From NCBI GenBank assembly GCA_947494925.1, contig CANLWS010000006.1, forward strand, positions 1-64,000: a stretch of DNA of 64,000 nucleotides, read 5' to 3'. Below are positions 53,382 to 61,859 of the stretch, one piece after another. How positions within the stretch are numbered: the first letter of the stretch is position 1; every line of letters starts with the position of its first letter. The notes under the pieces were generated by a model that was not told the origin of the DNA, made no database searches, and was given only the letters and a program-made list of their open reading frames with translations. This DNA comes from an uncultured Alteromonadaceae bacterium (GTDB taxonomy: Bacteria; Pseudomonadota; Gammaproteobacteria; Enterobacterales; Alteromonadaceae). Position numbers and translations under genes: made by a program.

Positions 53382-54488
53382 ATGACTCGCGTGTCAGTAT
53401 GTGTAGTTGGTTTAAGTCTGACAATGTTATCAGCCTGCAGCAGCTTGGCTGAAAGAAAAATTGCGAATGGGAATTTTGATTACATCGATGAACCTGAAGC
53501 AAAATCGTTTGATATTCCCGCTGATGTGGACAAACCATTTATTAATAATGCCTTTGCGGTGCCTGATTTAGGTGAAAATGCCTCAGATTCATTGGTAGGC
53601 CCAAAAGTAACAGTGGTTTCGCCAGCACTAGTGTTACCTCTTGTTTCTGGTTCTCGAGTAGAAGAAGGGTTAAAAGAGGCCACAGTATATTTTGATCAGG
53701 TAGACGACTCTCAACCATTGGATCAAACTATCTGGAACTCTCTTATTGGCTTTTTGGAAGAGCAAGGGATTGGTGTTGTTTCATTCGATAAAGAGCAACA
53801 GAAACTAGTCACGGATTGGATGATTGCTGAAGATGTTGAAGACAGCAGTTGGTTCAATTGGACGAGTACTGAAAGGAGTGTTGGTCGTCGTTTCGAATTT
53901 AACCTCGATGTAAAGCATCATGGTAGAACTGCAGCGCTTAAAGCAGAGCTCAAAGATTATCTTGAAACTGTAGGTGAGGAAGTTATAGCTGACCTGGAAT
54001 CAGAACAAGAACGTCGTAATGAGGTTGATATACTTAATAAAGTCATCAATCACTATGAAAACCAACTCAGAATTGCCGATGTAAAACGCATTCGACAAAT
54101 TCGTGATGGTCTTGAAATGGAGTTGGGATTCGATAGCAATGGTGAGCCTGCCTACGTGGTTGATGGAGACTATGACGTAGTCTGGACCCGATTGTTGCTT
54201 GTTTTGAGAAAGCTTGGTTTCAACGTAAAAGATCTTGATAAGTCGAACGGTTTATTATTTGTTAATTACGGTTCAGCTGAAAGTGGTTGGTGGGACAGTT
54301 TATGGGGAAGTGGTGACGATGAACTTGACCTCGACAAAGAAGATTATCGATTTCAGGTAGAAAATGTCGGAAGAAAAACATCGATTAGCTTATTGGACGA
54401 CGAAAGCAACCCATTCCCAGCTAATAAAGTAACTGAACTTTATGATACTTTTGCCAGAACAATGGCAGCTGATGATCTCGATATCTAA
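53382..54488 (+). CDS. bamC: Outer-membrane assembly lipoprotein BamC
   Basis: A 368-residue lipoprotein. The lipobox is LSAC with Cys19, followed by the unstructured N-terminal segment that meets BamD ([21 protein letters not shown], near 31) and two helix-grip domains (about 100-215 and 245-365). It belongs to the BAM complex that inserts outer-membrane barrels. It follows dapA by 14 nt, in the conserved order before purC. Confidence 0.92.
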   Translation: MTRVSVCVVGLSLTMLSACSSLAERKIANGNFDYIDEPEAKSFDIPADVDKPFINNAFAVPDLGENASDSLVGPKVTVVSPALVLPLVSGSRVEEGLKEATVYFDQVDDSQPLDQTIWNSLIGFLEEQGIGVVSFDKEQQKLVTDWMIAEDVEDSSWFNWTSTERSVGRRFEFNLDVKHHGRTAALKAELKDYLETVGEEVIADLESEQERRNEVDILNKVINHYENQLRIADVKRIRQIRDGLEMELGFDSNGEPAYVVDGDYDVVWTRLLLVLRKLGFNVKDLDKSNGLLFVNYGSAESGWWDSLWGSGDDELDLDKEDYRFQVENVGRKTSISLLDDESNPFPANKVTELYDTFARTMAADDLDI

Positions 54489-54511
54489 GTTGCTTTAATA
54501 TTGTTGGATAT

Positions 54512-55627
54512 ATGTCGATGAATTCCATTGCTCAAAAAGTGTTGGCAGTCAACAATGATTTGCCAATTCGTACCCATGCACCAGTTCATAGCGGCAAGGT
54601 GCGATCTGTTTACTGGTTAACAGAAGCGGATAGTCAACGACTTATTGACGAAAAAGGCTACCAGGTTCCGGCAGATACACCTTTGGCAATCATGGTCATC
54701 AGCGATCGTATTTCTGCTTTCGACTGTATCTGGCATGGCGAAAATGGTTTACAAGGTGTTCCGGGCAAAGGGGCAGCGCTTAATGCCATTTCCAATCACT
54801 GGTTTAATTTGTTCAAACAGCAAGGATTAGCCGAAAGTCACATTCTTGATATACCTCATCCATTCATCTGGATAGTAAGAAAAGCCAAGCCAGTCATGAT
54901 TGAGGCCATATGTAGGCAATACATCACTGGCTCAATGTGGCGTGCATATGAAAACGGCGAACGGGAATTTTGCGGTATCCGGTTGCCAGAAGGATTAAAA
55001 AAAGACAGTAAACTCCCTCATTTGTTAATGACGCCTTCAACAAAGGGTATTTTACGCGGTATTCCAATGGTGCCTGAAGCGGATGATGTCAATATCACTA
55101 GAGAGGCTATAGTCGATAATTTCCGGGCATTTAACTTTGCCAGTCAAGAAGACGTTAGTCTTTATGAAAAATTGTTGCAGCAGGGATTTGAATTAATCAA
55201 CGATGCACTTTCCAAACAGGATCAGATATTCGTCGATACCAAATTTGAGTTTGGTTATGTGAAGGATATGGATGGAAACGACACACTGATATACATGGAC
55301 GAAGTCGGCACACCAGACTCATCAAGAATTTGGGACGGGCCGGAATATAGACGAGGCAAGGTGCTTGAAAAATCAAAAGAAGATTTCAGACAGCACTTAT
55401 TAAATCATTTTCCTGAACCTGACATTTTACTCAATAAGAATCGTATGGAAGAAAGATTGGCATTGGCAAGAGACAATGAACTGCCTCAACAGGTATTAAT
55501 GAAAATATCGGCAACTTATTTAGATATAGCTGAAACTATCACTGGTAAGCCTATTCAGCTTAGTGATAACCCAAAGCAAGAAATTATCAGTATTCTCAGA
55601 GAAAAATACGATTTGATTGAGGATTAA
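54512..55627 (+). CDS. purC: Phosphoribosylaminoimidazole-succinocarboxamide synthase, long form
   Basis: A 371-residue SAICAR synthetase, well above the about 237 residues of E. coli PurC. Core motifs are visible: [11 protein letters not shown] near 27, the [36 protein letters not shown] block near 67, and [12 protein letters not shown] near 248. The C-terminal third includes [16 protein letters not shown] and a helical tail. This long form occurs in Alteromonadales and Vibrionales. ATG 54512 is used; a second Met lies two codons on. Confidence 0.94.
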   Translation: MSMNSIAQKVLAVNNDLPIRTHAPVHSGKVRSVYWLTEADSQRLIDEKGYQVPADTPLAIMVISDRISAFDCIWHGENGLQGVPGKGAALNAISNHWFNLFKQQGLAESHILDIPHPFIWIVRKAKPVMIEAICRQYITGSMWRAYENGEREFCGIRLPEGLKKDSKLPHLLMTPSTKGILRGIPMVPEADDVNITREAIVDNFRAFNFASQEDVSLYEKLLQQGFELINDALSKQDQIFVDTKFEFGYVKDMDGNDTLIYMDEVGTPDSSRIWDGPEYRRGKVLEKSKEDFRQHLLNHFPEPDILLNKNRMEERLALARDNELPQQVLMKISATYLDIAETITGKPIQLSDNPKQEIISILREKYDLIED

Positions 55628-55657
55628 TCACAGTACCATTGGTTTAGACATAGCTGA

Positions 55658-55969
55658 TTAGTTTGCGCTGGAAGCATTGGTTGAATCGATGTTTGAGGCG
55701 GAAACTATCGTTTGCTGATGGTTGTTACTTGAAGAGATAACACAGTAGCTATGGCCTAATCCAGGCAGATTGTTTTCCCATTTGATTTTCCCTGAACTTG
55801 CTTCGAGGCAAAACAAATGTCCGTTGGCATAGGCAAATACACTTTTCTCATCGTGAGCGATGGTAGTGATTGTAGCCATACTTTTAAGTTTCGTACGCCA
55901 AATTTCGGTTCCCGAGTGCTTATCTAGGCATACGGCATAACCTTTAATTCCAATGAATATTTGTTTCAT
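55658..55969 (-). CDS. Short PQQ-like beta-propeller protein
   Basis: A 103-residue protein with two or three PQQ-like blade repeats: GYAVCLDKHSGTEIWRTKLKS (about 9) and GHLFCLEASSGKIKWENNLPG (about 49), each with the A/C-x-D/E-x-x-S/T-G-x-x-x-W pattern. There is no signal peptide and it is too short to close a propeller. It follows yfaE in the same direction after 26 nt. Function unknown; either a small oligomerising protein or a remnant of a larger gene. Confidence 0.75.
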   Translation of the reverse strand: MKQIFIGIKGYAVCLDKHSGTEIWRTKLKSMATITTIAHDEKSVFAYANGHLFCLEASSGKIKWENNLPGLGHSYCVISSSNNHQQTIVSASNIDSTNASSAN

Positions 55970-55995
55970 ATCAATCCTTGTTGATGAAGTAGTGA

Positions 55996-56265
55996 CTATG
56001 TCACTTTAATTTCAATATCTGAGGTGGGAACACAGCAGCAGGGTAAAATTTCGTCATCGTCAAAGTAAGCGAGAGGATCGGTATTATATTCTACCTCACC
56101 TCTCACAAGTTTAGTTCGGCATGCACCACAGAACCCTTCACGGCAGTGGTAGTGAACTTCTATTTTTTGCTGCTCGAGATTGTCTAACAACGAGCCATTT
56201 TTGACGTATTGGAATGTTTTGTGGCCAATCACGTTGATTTCAAAACATTCCTTTTTATCACTCAT
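55996..56265 (-). CDS. yfaE: 2Fe-2S ferredoxin YfaE
   Basis: An 89-residue plant-type ferredoxin with cluster cysteines Cys41, Cys46 and Cys49 (CREGFCGAC) and a further cysteine in the CCC run at 76-78. In E. coli YfaE maintains the diferric-tyrosyl cofactor of NrdB. It lies 3 nt after nrdB, consistent with that role. Confidence 0.94.
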   Translation of the reverse strand: MSDKKECFEINVIGHKTFQYVKNGSLLDNLEQQKIEVHYHCREGFCGACRTKLVRGEVEYNTDPLAYFDDDEILPCCCVPTSDIEIKVT

Positions 56266-56268
56266 TGA

Positions 56269-57399
56269 TTAGAGTTCGAAGTCACCTAAATCATCGGCGC
56301 TGACTTCAGCATCTATCTGCCCAACCAGATAGGAGCTGATTTCAGATTCCTGCGGGGCAACTTGAACATTGTCAGAATTAAGGTAATTGTTCATCCATGG
56401 AAGTGGATTACTTGTCACCTCAAATGGCTGTCCAAGTCCAATTGCAGACATTCTGTGATTTGCGATGTATTCAACATATTGGCAAAGAATTTCTTTGTTC
56501 AAACCAATCATTGAACCCTGGTCAAACAAATAACTTGCCCATTGCTTTTCCTGTTCCACTGCCTGCATAAAGATAGCGGTTGCCTCATCTTTTAGCTCTT
56601 CAGCTATTTCAGCCATTTCCGGATCATCTTTACCTTTGGCCCATAGATTCAATATGTGCTGTGTAGAGGTTAAATGAATATTTTCATCACGAGCAATGAG
56701 ACGGATGATCTTAGAATTGCCTTCCATCAACTCTCTTTCAGCAAACGCAAATGTACAGGCAAACGACACGTAAAAACGAATAGCTTCCAAGGCATTGACT
56801 GAGTTCATGCACAGATAAAGTTTTTTCTTAAGTTCCCGGGTAGTAACTGTGTACTCAATCCCTCCGACAACATGTTTGCCTTCACCTTGGGTTTGCCATA
56901 ATTGGGTAAGAAATATCAGGTCGTCATAATATTTGGAGATGTCACCGGCACGACGCTTAATTTCATCATTGACGACAATATCGTCAAAAATTTCGCCTGG
57001 ATTAGTAAAGAGATTACGTAAAATATGAGTATAAGAACGTGAATGTATTGTTTCGAAGAAAGACCAGGTTTCCACCCAGGTTTCAAGTTCTGGCAAAGAT
57101 ATTATTGGTAGGAAAGCAATATTCGGACTTCTACCCTGAATGGAATCAAGCAATGTCTGATACTTGAGGTTAGAAATAAAAATATGTTTCTCTGAGTCTG
57201 TCAGCGCCTGAAAATCCAACCTGTCCTTACTGACATCAACCTCTTCAGGTCGCCAGAAGAAACTAATTTGTTTTTCGATCAATTTTTCAAAAATGACATG
57301 TTTTTGTTGGTCATAGCGCGCCACATTAACAGGGTTGCCAAAGAACATAGGCTCTGCTAAATGGTCATTATTTGTCTGACTAAAGGTTGTATATTTCAT
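56269..57399 (-). CDS. nrdB: Ribonucleoside-diphosphate reductase class Ia, beta subunit
   Basis: A 376-residue R2 protein that holds the di-iron tyrosyl radical. Iron ligands are visible in [35 protein letters not shown] near 96-130 and in [14 protein letters not shown] near 235. The C-terminal acidic tail binds R1. It follows nrdA after 62 nt that contain a hairpin. Confidence 0.96.
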   Translation of the reverse strand: MKYTTFSQTNNDHLAEPMFFGNPVNVARYDQQKHVIFEKLIEKQISFFWRPEEVDVSKDRLDFQALTDSEKHIFISNLKYQTLLDSIQGRSPNIAFLPIISLPELETWVETWSFFETIHSRSYTHILRNLFTNPGEIFDDIVVNDEIKRRAGDISKYYDDLIFLTQLWQTQGEGKHVVGGIEYTVTTRELKKKLYLCMNSVNALEAIRFYVSFACTFAFAERELMEGNSKIIRLIARDENIHLTSTQHILNLWAKGKDDPEMAEIAEELKDEATAIFMQAVEQEKQWASYLFDQGSMIGLNKEILCQYVEYIANHRMSAIGLGQPFEVTSNPLPWMNNYLNSDNVQVAPQESEISSYLVGQIDAEVSADDLGDFEL

Positions 57400-57431
57400 T
57401 TTTATCGCATTTTAATAGGCTGAAAAGATGA

Positions 57432-57458
57432 TTTCTCCGACCTGATAAGCCGGAGAAA
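57432..57458 (-). promoter_or_regulatory. Hairpin between nrdA and nrdB
   Basis: TTTCTCCG (57432-57439) pairs with CGGAGAAA (57451-57458) around an 11-nt loop, in the 62-nt gap between nrdA and nrdB. No T-run follows, so it may set mRNA stability or the nrdA:nrdB ratio rather than end transcription. Confidence 0.45.
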
Positions 57459-57461
57459 ACC

Positions 57462-59783
57462 TTATATTTTGCAAGCTCCACCTGCACAGTCATCGTCTTC
57501 TTCTACGACTACTTCTTGCGCAAGAGGTTTTTGAACTTTCTTAATGAGTTCCTGTTGAGTTGAGTCGGCAGCACCGTCACGTGTATTGTGGTAATACAAG
57601 GTTTTAATTCCCAGCTTATAGGTAGTCAACAGATCCTTAAGCAGAAGTTTCATTGGTACTTTATTGCCTTCGTACTTACCTGGATCGTAACTGGTGTTAG
57701 CAGAGATAGTCTGGTCAATAAATTTTTGCATGATCCCCACTAACTGCAGATAACCATCGTTGGATTTAATGTCCCAGAGCAATTCATATTGCTCTTTCAG
57801 GTTTTCGTAGTCAGGAACAACTTGCTTCAACACACCATCTTTACTGGATTTAATGCTGATATGTCCGCGCGGAGGCTCAATTCCATTTGTCGCATTTGAA
57901 ATTTGTGAGGATGTTTCAGAGGGCATTAGCGCTGAAAGTGTACTATTGCGCAAACCATGTTCGAGAATGTCTTCTCGAAGTGCATCCCAGTCATAATGCA
58001 AAGGTTCGTTGCATACCGCATCAAGATCTTTCTTGTACGTATCGATAGGCAACAAACCCTGTGCATAGGTGGTTTCATTAAACTTCGGACACGCACCTTT
58101 TTCTTTTGCCAGATCATTAGAGGCTTTTAATAAATAATACTGCATGGCCTCAAACGTGCGATGGATTAGTCCATTTGCACTGCCATCAGAATATTTGACA
58201 CCATTTTTAGCCAGGTAATAGGCAAAGTTGATTACCCCAACGCCTAAGGTTCTGCGACCCATTGTGGCGTTATATGCTGCAGGAACAGGGTAATCCTGAT
58301 AATCGAGAAGACTGTCGAGAGCGCGCACGGCCAAGTCTGACAACTCCCCGAATTCGTCCAGGCTTTCTATCGCGCCCAGATTAAATGCAGATAATGTGCA
58401 TAATGCGATTTCGCCATTTTCATCATTGACGTGTTCTAGTGGCTTAGTAGGTAACGCAATTTCCAAACACAAATTACTTTGACGAACAGGTGCAAGTTCT
58501 GGATTGAAGGGACTATGTGTATTGCAGTGATCGACATTTTGTAGATAAATTCGACCTGTGCTTGCTCGCTCCTGCATAAACAAACTAAATAGTTCTACGG
58601 CCTTTATTTGTTTTTTGCGAATGGAGTCGTCTTTTTCATATTGCACATAGAGTTCTTCAAATTTCTTCTGATCAGCGAAAAAGGCATCGTACAAACCAGG
58701 TACGTCCGATGGACTAAACAAAGTGATGTGTTCATCTTTTATCAATCTGCTATACATGAGTTTGTTGAACTGCACGCCATAATCCAGATGTCGAACGCGG
58801 TTTTCTTCAACACCACGGTTGTTTTTCAAAACCAGAAGTGATTCAACTTCTAAATGCCACAAGGGGTAAAACAGGGTCGCTGCACCGCCACGTACACCAC
58901 CTTGAGAACAACTTTTCACCGCAGTTTGAAAATACTTATAAAAAGGAATGCACCCTGTATGGAAAGCTTCACCGCCTCGAATAGGGCTCCCTAGTGCGCG
59001 AATTCGACCAGCGTTGACGCCAATTCCCGCTCGTTGACTTACATATTTAACGATTGCGCTGGCTGATGCATTGATAGAATCGAGACTATCTCCCGCTTCA
59101 ATTAGCACACAGGAGCTGAACTGGCGAGTAGGGGTTCGCACTCCAGACATAATTGGTGTGGGCAAAGACAGTTTAAATTTGGAGGCTGCATCATAAAAAC
59201 GTTTAATATAATCTAAACGTGTTTCTTTCGGATAATTCGCAAATAAGCAGGCTGCAACCAGGATATATAAGAATTGAGCGCTTTCGTAAATTTCGCCTGT
59301 CACGCGGTTTTGGACCAGGTATTTGCCTTCCAATTGTTTAACTGCCGCATAACTGAAGTCCATATCTCGCCAATGGTCAATATAGTCATCCATTTGCTCA
59401 AATTCAGACTGCGTATAGTCATTGAGAAGATGCCCGTCATATTTTTGTTTCTCTACCATTTTGCAGACGTGATCATACAAGGCAGGTGGTTCAAATCGAC
59501 CATAGGCTTTTTTGCGTAAATGGAAAATTGCCAATCGTGCTGCCAGGTATTGGTAGTCTGGTGATTCAGTAGAGATAAGATCAGCAGCTGATTTAATGAG
59601 TGTTTCGTGTATGTCTGCTGTTTTCATTCCGTCATAAAACTGAATATGTGCTTTCAGTTCAACTTGAGAGACGGAGACATTTTTGAGATCTTTAGCTGCC
59701 CAGGTGATAACTTTATGTATCTTATCGAGATCCAGGATTTCTCGCTCGCCGGTGCGTTTGGTGACGAAAAGGTTGTTGTTCAT
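57462..59783 (-). CDS. nrdA: Ribonucleoside-diphosphate reductase class Ia, alpha subunit
   Basis: A 773-residue R1 protein. An N-terminal ATP-cone (about 5-95, VTKRTGEREILDLDKIHKVITWAAKDL) gives overall activity control. Active-site cysteines are in FSSCVLIEAGDSL near 225 and NLCLEIALPT near 440, and the C-terminal reducing pair is in the tail CAGGAC. It forms deoxynucleotides with NrdB. Two NrdR boxes lie upstream. Confidence 0.96.
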   Translation of the reverse strand: MNNNLFVTKRTGEREILDLDKIHKVITWAAKDLKNVSVSQVELKAHIQFYDGMKTADIHETLIKSAADLISTESPDYQYLAARLAIFHLRKKAYGRFEPPALYDHVCKMVEKQKYDGHLLNDYTQSEFEQMDDYIDHWRDMDFSYAAVKQLEGKYLVQNRVTGEIYESAQFLYILVAACLFANYPKETRLDYIKRFYDAASKFKLSLPTPIMSGVRTPTRQFSSCVLIEAGDSLDSINASASAIVKYVSQRAGIGVNAGRIRALGSPIRGGEAFHTGCIPFYKYFQTAVKSCSQGGVRGGAATLFYPLWHLEVESLLVLKNNRGVEENRVRHLDYGVQFNKLMYSRLIKDEHITLFSPSDVPGLYDAFFADQKKFEELYVQYEKDDSIRKKQIKAVELFSLFMQERASTGRIYLQNVDHCNTHSPFNPELAPVRQSNLCLEIALPTKPLEHVNDENGEIALCTLSAFNLGAIESLDEFGELSDLAVRALDSLLDYQDYPVPAAYNATMGRRTLGVGVINFAYYLAKNGVKYSDGSANGLIHRTFEAMQYYLLKASNDLAKEKGACPKFNETTYAQGLLPIDTYKKDLDAVCNEPLHYDWDALREDILEHGLRNSTLSALMPSETSSQISNATNGIEPPRGHISIKSSKDGVLKQVVPDYENLKEQYELLWDIKSNDGYLQLVGIMQKFIDQTISANTSYDPGKYEGNKVPMKLLLKDLLTTYKLGIKTLYYHNTRDGAADSTQQELIKKVQKPLAQEVVVEEDDDCAGGACKI

Positions 59784-59925
59784 GCTTATTTAGCCATTAT
59801 TATTATGTTAGCGCATTGCAAAGAGCAGATAAACATTGTTCTGCTCCTTCGTATTCTTCGCGTAATACTGCCTAGACAAATACCGACGATTCTTGATGCC
59901 GACTAGTATTTGCTGCGTGGAATAG

Positions 59926-59941
59926 ACACAAGATAGTGAGG
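59926..59941 (-). promoter_or_regulatory. NrdR box, upstream copy
   Basis: ACACAAGATAGTGAGG matches about 12 of 16 positions of the NrdR box (acaCwAtATaTwGtgt). It lies 143 nt before the nrdA start; the second box starts exactly 32 bp away. Confidence 0.6.
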
Positions 59942-59957
59942 TTTTAAGTTTAAATCA

Positions 59958-59973
59958 ACCCAATATCTGGTGG
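59958..59973 (-). promoter_or_regulatory. NrdR box, second copy
   Basis: ACCCAATATCTGGTGG matches about 12 of 16 NrdR box positions. Its 32-bp offset from the other box is three helical turns, the spacing seen in nrd promoters. Confidence 0.6.
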
Positions 59974-60221
59974 TTTTGTGTGCAAACAGAATTGGACCAA
60001 ACGGTTGGTTAGTGGAGACTCACCTAAAAGTACTATCAGCACCCTAAGTAACACGAATGCAAGTGATAATTTAAGCTTTTATTTTTACTTAAATTTTTTT
60101 ATTTTAAAAAAAAGATTTTTATGTAAACACGATATATGGGGTGGCATGTTATTTGAAGGCACTAGATATTGTATCCGTGCTAGTGTTAAAGAAATCATTG
60201 CAAAAGAGATTTTTTGTGTAT

Positions 60222-60881
60222 TTATTGACTAATATGCTGAATGAGAGAGCTGGCATGGTGAATAGAAAAGTCAGCTAACCAAGACGCGGTATTTTCTACA
60301 TCGCTTATATATCCATAATCTGCCAACACACTAGTCATATCAGCAGCGTTAGCTGCCTGAATATCTCGTTCAGCATCACCCACATACCAAATTTGCTGAG
60401 GATCTCTACTGATTGATTGTGCAGCCAGCAATAAAGGAGCAGGATCAGGCTTACGCTGTGCTATGGAATCTCCGCTGATGACGATTCTGCAATTTTCCAA
60501 ACTTGAGAAATGTGGCAACAAGGCATTCGTTAACCATCCCGGTTTGTTAGTTACAATTCCCCAGGGAAGTTCAACGTTATCCATCTCTTCTACAAGTTCT
60601 TTTACGCCGTCAAACAAAACAGTATCGACACATATATTTGCGTAGTAATAATCAAGCAACTGCTTTCTCAAGAGTTCTACATCATAGTTAGCCAGGCTAT
60701 CACCAAATCCCAGATCCAACAGACCATTTGTACCATGGGAAGCAACCTGTCTGTATTGTTCATACTCGCATCGAGGAAGCGAGTTCAGATCCAGAACATG
60801 ATTTAAAGCATTGCCTAAATCTCTTGCGGTATCTAGCAGTGTGCCATCTAGGTCAAACAACAAGCCTGAAGGTTTACGCAT
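60222..60881 (-). CDS. HAD-IA phosphatase, phosphoglycolate phosphatase or MupP-like
   Basis: A 219-residue HAD hydrolase from ATG 60881: nucleophile Asp10 and Asp12 in [10 protein letters not shown], motif II GIVTNKP and motifs III/IV KPDP...[18 protein letters not shown]. It overlaps the ubiG stop (ATGCGTAA). Homologs are usually labelled gph; the ubiG neighbour is also that of MupP, the N-acetylmuramate 6-phosphate phosphatase of Pseudomonas. Sequence alone does not separate the two. Confidence 0.88.
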   Translation of the reverse strand: MRKPSGLLFDLDGTLLDTARDLGNALNHVLDLNSLPRCEYEQYRQVASHGTNGLLDLGFGDSLANYDVELLRKQLLDYYYANICVDTVLFDGVKELVEEMDNVELPWGIVTNKPGWLTNALLPHFSSLENCRIVISGDSIAQRKPDPAPLLLAAQSISRDPQQIWYVGDAERDIQAANAADMTSVLADYGYISDVENTASWLADFSIHHASSLIQHISQ

Positions 60882-61602
60882 TATGTGCAGACCCCGGTTT
60901 AACACAGTGTAAAATATAATTCACATCTACATTGCGGTCAGATAGATAATATTGTTTCGACAGGGGGTTTAGATGTAATCCTGTCATAGACATGGGTTTA
61001 AGATCTATACAATCGATCCAACTAAGCAATTCTGAGGGTTTAATAAACTTCTTATGTTCGTGGGTTCCCTTGGGTACAAGACCTAATATGTGTTCAGCTC
61101 CGACTATAGCCATTAAATACGATTTTATATTTCTGTTTAGTGTTGAGAAGAAGACGCTTCCTCCAGGCTTCACAAGGTCACAACAAGCTTTCACTACAGA
61201 ACTTGGGTCGGGGACGTGCTCAAGCATTTCTAGACAGGTGACGACATCAAATTTTTCAGTATTTTTTAAAGCAAAATTTTCTGCTGTTTCTAACTTGTAA
61301 TCAACTTCTAGTCCAGATTCGAGTCCATGTAACTTCGCAACTTCGAGGGATTCTTGTGCCATATCTATACCAATAACCTTAGCTCCCGCTCTGGCCATTG
61401 ATTCGGCTAAAATACCACCGCCACACCCAACATCAACAATGGATTTTTCAAACAATCCTGCACAATGCTGACTGATAAAATCTGTTCTTAGTGGATTAAT
61501 TTCATGAAGGGGTTTGAATTCACCATGCGTATCCCACCACCGGGAGGCGATTTGAGAAAACTTGTTTATTTCCCCTGGATCCACATTTTGTTCTGCTGCC
61601 AT
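60874..61602 (-). CDS. ubiG: Ubiquinone biosynthesis O-methyltransferase UbiG
   Basis: A 242-residue SAM methyltransferase acting twice in ubiquinone synthesis. Its SAM motif is [27 protein letters not shown] near 57, with [13 protein letters not shown] near 122 and [15 protein letters not shown] near 178. ATG 61602 has GGAGAA 7 nt upstream and gives the E. coli length; longer starts are unlikely. Divergent from gyrA. Confidence 0.95.
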   Translation of the reverse strand: MAAEQNVDPGEINKFSQIASRWWDTHGEFKPLHEINPLRTDFISQHCAGLFEKSIVDVGCGGGILAESMARAGAKVIGIDMAQESLEVAKLHGLESGLEVDYKLETAENFALKNTEKFDVVTCLEMLEHVPDPSSVVKACCDLVKPGGSVFFSTLNRNIKSYLMAIVGAEHILGLVPKGTHEHKKFIKPSELLSWIDCIDLKPMSMTGLHLNPLSKQYYLSDRNVDVNYILHCVKPGSAHNA

Positions 61603-61859
61603 ATTATTGTTCTCCATTAGCGAACTTATTATAAGCAAGGTCTGGGGAGATAAACCAGCAGATTAAATGACAATATATGCTAATTTAGCGTCTGATTGCA
61701 CACTATATGAGCGGATCGTGGCTATTTATTTTTATTTGGCAATGATAGAATCTTTGGTCAGCTTGCAGTGTCTTCCACTATGGAATAATACCTTGGTTAA
61801 GACTCACTATGACTAGCAAGTTTTACTTATGATAATAAAAATTAGGGACAAGGCTGTAT

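Larger units (their letters stand above)
59784..60221. other. Intergenic region between nrdA and the HAD phosphatase
   Basis: A 438-nt gap. The 59926-59973 part has two NrdR boxes. From about 60060 to 60221 it is very AT-rich with A/T runs and no recognised element; a plus-strand frame here has no homologous look. Confidence 0.5.

Noticed and set aside
59978-60232. 84-codon plus-strand frame between nrdA and the HAD gene
   Set aside because: Composition follows the AT-rich DNA, there is no ribosome site and no recognisable domain.
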